A stretch of DNA of 64,000 nt, from assembly GCA_965247385.1 (NCBI GenBank), contig CBDFHG010000003.1, positions 248,001 to 312,000 on the forward strand. Direction: 5' to 3'. Below the pieces are notes generated by a model. It was not told where the DNA came from. It searched no databases and saw nothing but the letters and a program-made list of their open reading frames with translations. The stretch comes from Thermohalobaculum sp965247385. Its GTDB lineage: Bacteria; Pseudomonadota; Alphaproteobacteria; Rhodobacterales; Rhodobacteraceae. Shown piece by piece: positions 1-8,081 of the stretch; within the stretch, counting starts at the first letter, position 1, and each line of letters opens with the position of its first letter. Position numbers and translations under genes: made by a program.

Positions 1-109
1 ACAGGTCAATCGTTAGGGCGGTTGGTATTACACCCTACCGATACGTCGACCCGAACGGAAACCTGCGAGACTACGGAAAACGCTGCTCGGGCTCAGCCGG
101 AACAGACCC

Positions 110-2497
110 CTATTCACTCAGATCGTCGATCCGTCGCAGTAGGTCCGGATCGCCCCCTGTCCCGGAGAGCATTTCGATTAGATCGTCCACAATGGCCAGC
201 TTCGCCTGGCCCTGCGTGACCGAGCGAACGCGTTGTGCCAGCCGTTTTCGCGCCTCGGCAAGCGCCACTGCGAACTCGCGCGCGGCAGGCTCCCGATCGG
301 CGACCAGCGCCCAAGGCGACACCTCCCTATAACGGAGAAGTCCGGTCACGGCCATCAGTACGTATTTGAAGTCTTGCTCGAAGCTACGGCCGTTCGCAAG
401 TTCTTGGAGATGAGCTAGCAGTTTTTCGGCGATCCTGCGCGCTAGGTCGTCGGTGAGGGCTTCGGGGGCCTCCTTGCGCCGCGACAGCACAAAGGACATC
501 GCCGCCCGGGTATGCATGTTCTGCGGCGTTCGAGCTTCCAGGATGCTCAACAGCCGCGCGACCCGAATCGGACTATTAGTCGCGCGTCCGGCACCCTGCT
601 GGAGGATCGTTTGTGCCATCTGCATGGCGAGCAGGGGGTGGGGCTGATCCGCGTTCCAGGCTTCCAGCGCATCGAGCATCGCGTTCTGGACCGGCTCGGG
701 GCACAGCGTGAAGCACCAGGTCAGGCACAGGAATCCCCGGTTGCTGCTCGAAATTTGCCCCGCTTCGAGGTAACCGGAAAACTCTTCCTCCAGCCGTTTC
801 AGCTCCTCCAGCAACTGCTGGCGCTCTGCCGCAGACAGTTGTTCCGGTAAGGTGCCGTCGGTCCCGACCGGTCGGAAGGTTTGCCGGGAGCCGCGATGGG
901 AACCGAAATCTGCAATGTCCCGCCCGGTCCGCCTGAGTCCCTTGTAGAGTTGCCCCGAGTCGCCTCCCATCATGGCGGTTAGGCCCGGCTCGATCAGTGT
1001 GCCGTCCCAGAACCTGATGTGGGGATGCTCAACAACCCGAACCGGGACGATCGGTCTCGGGCGTTTCAGCGTCTCCAAGATTTCTTCAGGGCTGCGCGGG
1101 TCCGGATCGAGCGCATCCCAGTCGAGATTTATCGGGGCCCGGGCCAACGGCTCCCATTCGGAAGATGACACCGACAGCTTTGCCCAGCTCTGCCCGGGCA
1201 TCTGCCGCAGCTGGAGTATCACGGCGACATTCTTCTCTGGACCGACCTCCTTGGTGGCGATCCAGCTACGCACCTCGCGTTCGCCCTTCAGAACATAAAA
1301 CTCTATCTTCTTTTTGTCCGCATCCCAGAAAAAGCCCGGCATCGGCTCCGAGACGAACTCCCGATTGGCCGGCACGTTGCTGCCGCGTGGAATCAGCGGC
1401 ACGAAGGAGGCCTCGTCCCGTCCGAGCACCGCGAGTGAAATCGGCTCAAGCCGGTCAAGGTAATGCGGCAAGCCCTTCTCGAACAGACGCCCGGCGCGCA
1501 GAGCGCCCAACGCGATCCCTTCCCACGGCAACGCCTGCAGACCAGGGAAGTGCGATTCGAGACACGCCAGCAGAGCGGCACGCGGCGGCGGGGCCAGCGG
1601 AGAGGCGACAAAGGTCAGGTCCGCTTCACCGAGTGCGGCTCCTGCCGCAGCCTCGGGTACCAGTGCCGCGCCATCGTAGTCCGGGGCAAACACTTCCGCC
1701 CAGGTACCGTTATCGCGCCGCAGAATCTCGACCTCTCCGGCCTGAACCGACTCGCAAAGCAGCCTGACCGGAAGGCGGCTGGTCTCGATACGGCCTTCGG
1801 AGATCACCGAATTCCGACGCAACACGATCCTGTCCGCTATGTCAAAGGATCGCGCCAGTCCGAGTTCGGGGTGCAGCAGGACCCCGAATCCGTCCCGCTC
1901 CGGCGCAAGATGCCTAGGGAACCCGTCCGCCTCCGCCAGCCGAAGCGTCTGCACCTCAATCCCCTCCTCGGCATGGATGAGTAGCCGAACCCGCAGTCCG
2001 ACCCGGTCCCGAGGGATCGTGCCATCACTGAGCGCGTGCAGGAAAAGCGCCACACTTCGCCAGAGCAACAAGCTGCGCGGCCGTTTCGGCCCCTTCAAAA
2101 CGCGCAGCACCCGTCCCTGGGCTGCCTCCGCGAAGCCCGGATGATCCGGCACCGTCAGCATGATCCGCTCAGCTCCGCGCGTCAGGGCATCGACCGCGGC
2201 GGCAAAGCCCGGTGCAGCATCGCGTCCATTCGCGATCAGGTCACGCCACAGGGCGGCCATTGTCCGCCTGTTGTCCGCATGGCCCAGATCACCCCAGCCG
2301 CGCCCGCGCCCATGCGGAGCCAGCAGGGCCTGCGGGCCGCCGATCCAACGCCCGCTGCGGTTGCGGATGGCCACCGACCCGGCCCCGCCATCAACCAGCG
2401 CGGGCTCGGCCAACTGCTCGTCGACATCCTCGGCATCCCAGTCCCTTGCGGACCAGTCCCGCCAGCCATTGATGTCGACCCCCATCCAGCGCTGCAT
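110..2497 (-). CDS. Hsp70/actin-like (ASKHA) ATPase-type protein of the defence operon
   Basis: Last gene of the leftward defence operon, 795 residues. The N-terminus has a phosphate-loop-like stretch (MGVDINGW, residues 5-12) and a second actin/Hsp70-like segment (IMLTVPDHPGF, about residue 110). These suggest an ASKHA-fold ATPase in the first ~400 residues, followed by a long helical C-terminal half with no motif I recognise. Its start codon shares one base with the stop of the DUF2357 gene (TAATG), so the two are translationally coupled. Hsp70-like ATPases accompany McrB/McrC-type motors in published CoCoNuT systems, where the role is unknown. The ASKHA call is inferred from weak motifs plus context. 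A divergent scaffold protein is the alternative. Confidence 0.6.
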   Translation of the reverse strand: MQRWMGVDINGWRDWSARDWDAEDVDEQLAEPALVDGGAGSVAIRNRSGRWIGGPQALLAPHGRGRGWGDLGHADNRRTMAALWRDLIANGRDAAPGFAAAVDALTRGAERIMLTVPDHPGFAEAAQGRVLRVLKGPKRPRSLLLWRSVALFLHALSDGTIPRDRVGLRVRLLIHAEEGIEVQTLRLAEADGFPRHLAPERDGFGVLLHPELGLARSFDIADRIVLRRNSVISEGRIETSRLPVRLLCESVQAGEVEILRRDNGTWAEVFAPDYDGAALVPEAAAGAALGEADLTFVASPLAPPPRAALLACLESHFPGLQALPWEGIALGALRAGRLFEKGLPHYLDRLEPISLAVLGRDEASFVPLIPRGSNVPANREFVSEPMPGFFWDADKKKIEFYVLKGEREVRSWIATKEVGPEKNVAVILQLRQMPGQSWAKLSVSSSEWEPLARAPINLDWDALDPDPRSPEEILETLKRPRPIVPVRVVEHPHIRFWDGTLIEPGLTAMMGGDSGQLYKGLRRTGRDIADFGSHRGSRQTFRPVGTDGTLPEQLSAAERQQLLEELKRLEEEFSGYLEAGQISSSNRGFLCLTWCFTLCPEPVQNAMLDALEAWNADQPHPLLAMQMAQTILQQGAGRATNSPIRVARLLSILEARTPQNMHTRAAMSFVLSRRKEAPEALTDDLARRIAEKLLAHLQELANGRSFEQDFKYVLMAVTGLLRYREVSPWALVADREPAAREFAVALAEARKRLAQRVRSVTQGQAKLAIVDDLIEMLSGTGGDPDLLRRIDDLSE

Positions 2498-4062
2498 TAC
2501 CGCGCCCCCTCCAGCATGAGTTCGGAGAGAAACTCCGTTAGCACGGTCAATCCATCGCGCAGCTCAGTATTTCGAACCCCAAGGCTCAGAGCGATCACGC
2601 CGGACTCCAAATCGAAATCGGCACCGCCGTCATGCGGGGTCGGACGAATAACGACCGCTGCTTTCAGACCATCCTTGCGACGTCTCGTCAGAAGTCCGGC
2701 AATCTCGGCCAGATCGTCCGACACAAGCCCGCCTGCAACATCCCAGATCGGCCAGACGGCTACGAATTTGTGGAACGAGGTCGGATCATTGGTGCGCCCG
2801 AATCTAATCCATACTGGTGCAGCAAGATCGGCGCGCCATCCTCCCGGCTTGGCGAGGCGATACTGCACCTCGGCCACCAGCCCCTGATCGGGCAGATGGA
2901 AGGCGCCGAGCGGGTTGTCGTGATCGATCCATGAGCCTCGCTGCTGCTCGTCGAGGAACCGAACTGGCGAGGCCGCGAACAGGCGTGCGCCGGGCACACC
3001 TTGAAGCGCCACCATCACCGCGAGTGCGGCAATTTCCTCCCAGGACCGTGCCTGCCAACGCCAGAGTTCGTCCTCAATGCTCTCTTGCCGGAGCAGTTCC
3101 TGCCATGCCTTCCATATCTGGCGATAGCGGGCGTTTTCGAGTAACACGAAGTTGGGCGTCACGCCCGGCTCGGCCCGCCGCACGCCACGCTCCGCGAGGT
3201 CGCGCGACAGGCGCCGGCAGCGTTTGTCAAAGTCCTTCACCAGTCGGTGGCGGCGGGTTGTCGTCTTCTTCTTGTTTCGGTCTAGGTAGTCTCGCGCCAC
3301 CGCCTGCGCCTTCTCGGCATAGGCCCGCAGCACCCGGTTCTCTAGAGTATCAAAGTTCTCCTCACGCGCGACTGCAAGGATGCGCTGGGCATCGCCGGCC
3401 CGCTCTGCAAGGGTTTCGCCCGGCTGGCGAGTTAACCAAGTCAGGGCGCGCCGGTCCATTTCCTGCGCGCTGGCGACAGGCACCATCCGGTGGGTTCTGC
3501 GTAGGATCCGCCTTGGCGCCCGGTCCAGCGCCTCCAGGATAGAACCTAGCCGCCGCGACTGGCGGACGATCACATCCATCCGCGGCTCGTCCTCGTCGTG
3601 ATCCTCGGTCCAGCGGTGGCGCAGTTTCGCCCAGAGAGTGATTGGGTCGGCGAGCGCCGTTTCCACTTCGGCAAGCCGGTCCCACACGGTTTCAGCACGC
3701 TGGAACAGATTGCGCGCCGCAATCTCCTCCTCGGTGCCGGGGTCGATGGTGCTCGGCAACCTCTCAGGTGCCTCGTTCCAAACCAGCCGCGTTACCTTGC
3801 CGGTGGTGCCGATGGCCACCCCGGGTCGTCGCTTCAGCGCCAGCGGCAGTAGACCAAGCGCACGGCTGTCATCCACGGTGAAGCTGGTTACCGGCTCAGT
3901 CACGTCGCTGCGGCCATCTACGCGCTCCGGTCCACCCGTCCGAGCGTAGAGCCAGAGCGGCCCCCGGTGGCCGTCCGGAACTGCTGCCCCATCACCCGGT
4001 TCCAGCCCGTGCCGGTGCTGCCGCGCATAGAGCGCCCAGGGCCGTGTCCAGAGTTCCGCCAC
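2497..4062 (-). CDS. DUF2357 McrC-type partner of the AAA+ motor
   Basis: 521 residues. It starts at a GTG three bases after the stop of the McrB-like gene. The central region carries DUF2357 features: LENRVLRAYAEKA (about residue 240), a basic helical stretch, then NARYRQIWKAWQELL (about 310) and a helix that includes SWEEIAAL. DUF2357 proteins are the McrC-side partners of McrB-like GTPases and usually end in a PD-(D/E)XK nuclease. I do not see a convincing PD-(D/E)XK signature in the last 150 residues, so the nuclease may be very divergent or lost. Gene order directly behind an McrB-like motor supports the partnership. Confidence is good for the family and low for catalytic activity. Confidence 0.65.
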   Translation of the reverse strand: MAELWTRPWALYARQHRHGLEPGDGAAVPDGHRGPLWLYARTGGPERVDGRSDVTEPVTSFTVDDSRALGLLPLALKRRPGVAIGTTGKVTRLVWNEAPERLPSTIDPGTEEEIAARNLFQRAETVWDRLAEVETALADPITLWAKLRHRWTEDHDEDEPRMDVIVRQSRRLGSILEALDRAPRRILRRTHRMVPVASAQEMDRRALTWLTRQPGETLAERAGDAQRILAVAREENFDTLENRVLRAYAEKAQAVARDYLDRNKKKTTTRRHRLVKDFDKRCRRLSRDLAERGVRRAEPGVTPNFVLLENARYRQIWKAWQELLRQESIEDELWRWQARSWEEIAALAVMVALQGVPGARLFAASPVRFLDEQQRGSWIDHDNPLGAFHLPDQGLVAEVQYRLAKPGGWRADLAAPVWIRFGRTNDPTSFHKFVAVWPIWDVAGGLVSDDLAEIAGLLTRRRKDGLKAAVVIRPTPHDGGADFDLESGVIALSLGVRNTELRDGLTVLTEFLSELMLEGAR

Positions 4063-4065
4063 TGC

Positions 4066-6087
4066 TCAGCCCCGCCGGGTCAGCCCACGCCAGACGAAAA
4101 GGCCGCTCCCTTTCGACTGAACCTCCACAAGGCCGTCAAGGCGATCGGCAAACTCGGAGTCGCTCAGATCATTCCGGATCATGGTGCCCAGCGCCTCGAA
4201 GCCTTCGCGGTTGCTGTCGATCTCGACCCCCCGCAGCTTCGGCATGACACGGAACTCGATCTGGTCCGCCAGCGGCACCCGGACATCGGAGCCGGACGGG
4301 CCATCGTCCGGATAATTCGCGGCATAGGCGAGAATCGCGTCACGCAATCGGTGACCAAAGGGCCGGCCGACGCCCTCCATGATCCCGGCGAGTTTCTTGA
4401 TCAAATCGTCGGCCCTGGCTTGGTCCGCATCCCCCAGGCGGTTGTCCGGCGTCACCCAACTCCGCCATTCTACAAAGCGCTGCGCCTGTTCGTCTGGCGC
4501 CACGTCGCCTAGCGCGGCGGACGAGGACGAGTCGAAGTTCCGGGGCGCAGCAAACTGCAGAACATTGCTGCGATCCAGCACCTTGTCGGACAATGCCTGG
4601 GTGCTCTCGTCATCGTTCATCGTGCCTGCGAACAACACGTTATGCGAGGGGAATAGAGCGATCTCGCGCTTGAGTTTACGGATGTCCATCGGGATCAGCG
4701 CATCCTTGCGCTTGCGCTCTTCGTCGGCTTCGGCGACGGGCGGGCGTGCTTCCAACCGACTAAGGAACTCGGAGAAATAGTATTCGACCCGCGCCAGGTT
4801 CATCTCGTCCAGCAGCACCAGCGCCATGTGATCGCCCCGCCCGCTCTTGGCCAACTGCGCCGTTTCATAGGGGTCCATGTGGACCAGAAGCCGCGCGAGG
4901 TCGGTCGCGCGGTAGCGCTTCTCGATGTAGTTGTAGAAGCCCAGCAGGTCCTGCGGGCTGTCCCAGCGGGGCTCGACCGCGATTTGAAGGAAGTGGATGC
5001 CCATAGCCTCGGCATAGCGCCGCGGCAGTAGGCTCTTGCCGGTACCCGAGACCCCGGCAAGGACGGTCATCTGCGCCTTGTCATTGATTTTCATCGCGGT
5101 GTGGAACCCGAACACCGCACGGTGGTGATAGTCCAGCCCAAGTTCCAGGAGGTATTTGCTCACATCCGAAAGCGCATCGCGTTCAGTCCGGGGGGCCTCG
5201 CGCACCATGGCGGGTAGTTCAAGGCAGGTGGGCTGCCGGGCCAGATCGTCAAGCAGCTCCTTTTCCTCCTCCGGCGACGGCGCGCCGGTGGTCTCGGCCG
5301 CCAGCTGCGCCTTGCGGGCAATAAGGCGGGTAACATCTTCGCCCAACTCGGTAACCCTCTGACGTTTCTGCGCCAGTTCGGCCGCCAAACCGCCGATCTC
5401 GGCTTGCTTCTCCGCAGCGTTGTCAAGCAATCTCTCGCTATTGCCCTCCAGCCGCTCGATCTCGGTCTCCAGCGCCGCCTTGGTCGCCTCGAAGGCTCGC
5501 AATTCTTCAATGACCCGCAGGGCGGCTTCTCGTTCAGCCCGCAGGGGACCAAGTTCTTTCTCGATCTGGCCGCGTTCTTCACTCAGCCGGGCGATCTCTT
5601 CCCGCCGGTCGGTGATCTGGCGCTCAAGGGTGGCGAGGTCCTCGCGGCGCTTGTCGATCCCGGCCGACATTTTGTCCCATTCGTCCTTGATGCTGTCGCG
5701 CTTCTGCACCGCCTCGGCATATTCCGCCGCCATCTCGGCGGCCTCACGCTTTACTGTGTCGATCTCGGCGCGAGCCGAATCCAGGCCTGCCAGCTCCGCC
5801 TGAAGGCCGTCGCGGCGCTCTTCCAGGGCCGAGACCTCGGCGATCAGCCGGTCCTTTTCGTGAATTTTCTGGTCAACGGCACTGATCTCTGCCCGCCGCT
5901 CGACCAGCAACCGCTCCTCCTGGGCGCGCAGCTCACGGACATGCTCGAATCGGGTGGCGTCGGGCAGCCGGGCGCGGCGGACATGGAAAGTGATAGCGAT
6001 GCCACTCATCGTCAGAGCCAGCGCCACGAGGGCGAGTAGAGCCGGTAACAGCATGGTCGAGGTTTCGAAAGAGGTTAATTCTGTCAT
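4066..6087 (-). CDS. Membrane-anchored coiled-coil McrB-like AAA+ NTPase
   Basis: 673 residues. A single hydrophobic N-terminal helix (about residues 13-33) is followed by ~240 residues of heptad-rich Glu/Arg/Ala coiled coil. A C-terminal AAA+ domain then shows Walker A GVSGTGKS (about residue 350), Walker B ALVLLDEMNLARVEYYFSEF (about 425) and the McrB-type sensor TMNDDEST (about 495). McrB proteins are GTP-dependent motors of modification- or RNA-targeting restriction systems. An N-terminal membrane anchor plus coiled coil is unlike classical McrB and fits the CoCoNuT subclass. It starts two bases after the stop of the preceding coiled-coil gene. Nucleotide preference (GTP versus ATP) cannot be read from the sequence. 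Confidence 0.8.
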   Translation of the reverse strand: MTELTSFETSTMLLPALLALVALALTMSGIAITFHVRRARLPDATRFEHVRELRAQEERLLVERRAEISAVDQKIHEKDRLIAEVSALEERRDGLQAELAGLDSARAEIDTVKREAAEMAAEYAEAVQKRDSIKDEWDKMSAGIDKRREDLATLERQITDRREEIARLSEERGQIEKELGPLRAEREAALRVIEELRAFEATKAALETEIERLEGNSERLLDNAAEKQAEIGGLAAELAQKRQRVTELGEDVTRLIARKAQLAAETTGAPSPEEEKELLDDLARQPTCLELPAMVREAPRTERDALSDVSKYLLELGLDYHHRAVFGFHTAMKINDKAQMTVLAGVSGTGKSLLPRRYAEAMGIHFLQIAVEPRWDSPQDLLGFYNYIEKRYRATDLARLLVHMDPYETAQLAKSGRGDHMALVLLDEMNLARVEYYFSEFLSRLEARPPVAEADEERKRKDALIPMDIRKLKREIALFPSHNVLFAGTMNDDESTQALSDKVLDRSNVLQFAAPRNFDSSSSAALGDVAPDEQAQRFVEWRSWVTPDNRLGDADQARADDLIKKLAGIMEGVGRPFGHRLRDAILAYAANYPDDGPSGSDVRVPLADQIEFRVMPKLRGVEIDSNREGFEALGTMIRNDLSDSEFADRLDGLVEVQSKGSGLFVWRGLTRRG

Positions 6088-6089
6088 TA

Positions 6090-8081
6090 TCAGTTATCCT
6101 CGTCCGGTTGGGTCTGGTGGGCGTCAGCCGGGGTGTTCGGAGGCGCGCTCGCGGGTGTCGGAAGCGCAGTCAGCTCGTTACGGCGTGCTGCAAGATCGGC
6201 TTCCACGGCGGCCAGCCTGTCCTTAATGTTGCTTAGGCGAACAGTCTCACTTTCGATCTCGGCCGTTAGCGAACTTAACTCGTTACGGCGTACCGCGAGA
6301 TCGGCTTCCACTGCGGCCAGCCTGTCCTTGGTGTTGCTTAGGCGAACAGTCTCACTTTCGATCTCGGCCGTTAGCGAATTTAACTCGTTACGGCGTACCG
6401 CGAGATCGGCTTTCACTGCCACCAGCCTGTTCTTCGAGTTGCTTAGGCGAACAGTCTCACTTTCGATCTCGGCCGTTAGCGAATTTAACTCGTTACGGCG
6501 TACCGCGAGATTGGTCTCCACTGCCACCAGCCTGTCCTTCGAGTTGCTTAGGCGAGCAGTCTCACCTTCGGTCTTAGCCCTTGCGGTGCTGAGGGCCGTC
6601 TGCTGCTCTTCGACCAGCTTTATCGTCTCCGTCTCGCGTGCCTCTAGCAGTCCAATGCTAGCGGTAAGCTCCGCTCGGCGCGCTTCGGCGGCGTCTGCTT
6701 CTGCACGGCCGCGGGACGCTTTAGCCTCGATAGTGCTCAGTGTCGATTCAGCGTTGATGCGCCTCTGCACGAGATCATTGAGTTCAGCCGTCAATTTTGT
6801 CTGGCGCTGCTCGGCCGCTGTGACATTCTGGTCGATATTCTGCAGAAGCGATTGTTGTTCGCGAAGAGTGGCCAAATGCGCACTGACTTGATCACGCTCG
6901 GTCCGGCGCACATCCAAGTCTGCGCTCATCTCTGCGAGATCAGCTTTCGCTTCCGCGTGGGCTTGGCGGGCCGCTTGCGCGGCCGCCTCATCGCTCTGGA
7001 TCACGTCTGCCAGCGTTCGTAAGCGTTCCAACTCAGATTTTGCTGTCGCAAGTGCCGAGGTCTTTTTGCTCAGGTTGGCGCTCGCCATTTCCACTTCGTT
7101 TTGTTTTGCTTTGAGGTCCGCGTGAAGTTGATCAAGATCAGATTGGGCCTGTCCCACCTCATTCTTCCGGGCGGTCGATTGATCCCTAAGTGAAGTGTTT
7201 TCAGTGCGGAGCGAGTCGCGCTCCTGTTCCGCTTCTGCCCACCGCGTCTCAGCCGCATCGGCACGTTGCTCAACAACCAATGCTCGCTCATCAGCAGCGC
7301 GCGCGCGCTGCGCTGATTTATCCGCAGTATTACTCGCCTCCACTTCAGCAGTTTCAGACGCTGTCAGCCTTACGCGTGCCTCCTCGAGTGCCTCATGCCT
7401 CTTGTTGAGTTGCTGCTGCAATTCCATCAACTCATTCTCTACGCGGTCGCGCTTTTCCTCTGCCAAACTTTGGGCAGTGGCCGCCTTCTCTGCCGCTTGG
7501 AGCGCTCTGTTGGCGGCAGACCTAGCCTTTTCTTCTTGCTCGCGGTTGTTCTGCAGGTCTCCTGATACCCTTTTTAGATCGGCCTGTGCCGTGAACCGTT
7601 GGGTCCTTAAACTAGAAATGTCGGCTTCGATCTTTGCGCGTTCAGCCTCGGAGACCTTGGTGGCATGCTCCGCCTCGTCCAGGCTCTGGCGATCCTCCAC
7701 CAGCTGGTGAGCTAGTTCGTCACGTTGCCGCCTGACACTATCGGCATCGTCCGCCGCGAGACGCGCCTGACGCTCGCGTTCGCGTGCCTTTGCCATCTTC
7801 TGCTCGAGATCAACGATGTCGTTGTCGAGGCCATTGCGTTTTGCCCCCAGAGCTTGAACCGCTAGCTCCAGAGATCGCACTGCCAGCTCGCGTTTCTCCA
7901 GCGCAATCTCTTGGTCGGCCATGGCGCCCTGCTGGCTCTGAACCAGCTGAAAAACCAGCAAGTTCAGCACAACGACAACGACCGCCAGCAGCGCAATCAA
8001 GACGATCCAGAGTTTCCCACCCGTCTTTTCGCGGGCCAGGCCCGCATCAGCGGCGGCCGAGTTCTCGTTCGATCCGGTCAA
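6090..8081 (-). CDS. Membrane-anchored long coiled-coil protein
   Basis: About 663 residues. I place the start at a TTG (8081-8079) because a GGAGG lies six bases upstream. An in-frame ATG further upstream lacks such a site and would overlap the helicase gene more deeply. A strongly hydrophobic helix (IVLIALLAVVVVVLNLLVF, about residues 25-45) anchors the N-terminus. Nearly all the rest is Ala/Glu/Arg/Gln-rich heptad repeat, ending in a short Pro/Ala/Thr tail. The C-terminal part contains four near-identical 35-residue repeats encoded by a 105-bp tandem array. No enzymatic domain is visible. With the anchored McrB-like protein it probably forms a membrane-tethered filament or scaffold; this is inference from architecture. 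Confidence 0.75.
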   Translation of the reverse strand: MTGSNENSAAADAGLAREKTGGKLWIVLIALLAVVVVVLNLLVFQLVQSQQGAMADQEIALEKRELAVRSLELAVQALGAKRNGLDNDIVDLEQKMAKARERERQARLAADDADSVRRQRDELAHQLVEDRQSLDEAEHATKVSEAERAKIEADISSLRTQRFTAQADLKRVSGDLQNNREQEEKARSAANRALQAAEKAATAQSLAEEKRDRVENELMELQQQLNKRHEALEEARVRLTASETAEVEASNTADKSAQRARAADERALVVEQRADAAETRWAEAEQERDSLRTENTSLRDQSTARKNEVGQAQSDLDQLHADLKAKQNEVEMASANLSKKTSALATAKSELERLRTLADVIQSDEAAAQAARQAHAEAKADLAEMSADLDVRRTERDQVSAHLATLREQQSLLQNIDQNVTAAEQRQTKLTAELNDLVQRRINAESTLSTIEAKASRGRAEADAAEARRAELTASIGLLEARETETIKLVEEQQTALSTARAKTEGETARLSNSKDRLVAVETNLAVRRNELNSLTAEIESETVRLSNSKNRLVAVKADLAVRRNELNSLTAEIESETVRLSNTKDRLAAVEADLAVRRNELSSLTAEIESETVRLSNIKDRLAAVEADLAARRNELTALPTPASAPPNTPADAHQTQPDEDN
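6169..6570 (-). repeat. 105-bp tandem repeats inside the coiled-coil gene
   Basis: A 105-bp unit (35 codons) recurs with exact spacing. The marker GCTTAGGCGA occurs at about 6230, 6335, 6440 and 6545, with partial units at both ends. Copies differ by a few substitutions only, so the array expanded recently and keeps the reading frame. The period equals five heptads, so gain or loss of units changes coiled-coil length without breaking its register. It is coding sequence, not a CRISPR array. Confidence 0.9.

Noticed and set aside
1..109. Possible short gene or attachment site at the window's left edge
   Set aside because: Too short to judge; no repeat of it or tRNA end seen in the window.
6169..6570. 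Regular repeats resembling a CRISPR array
   Set aside because: Units are 105 bp without distinct spacers, lie within a coding frame and keep the heptad register.
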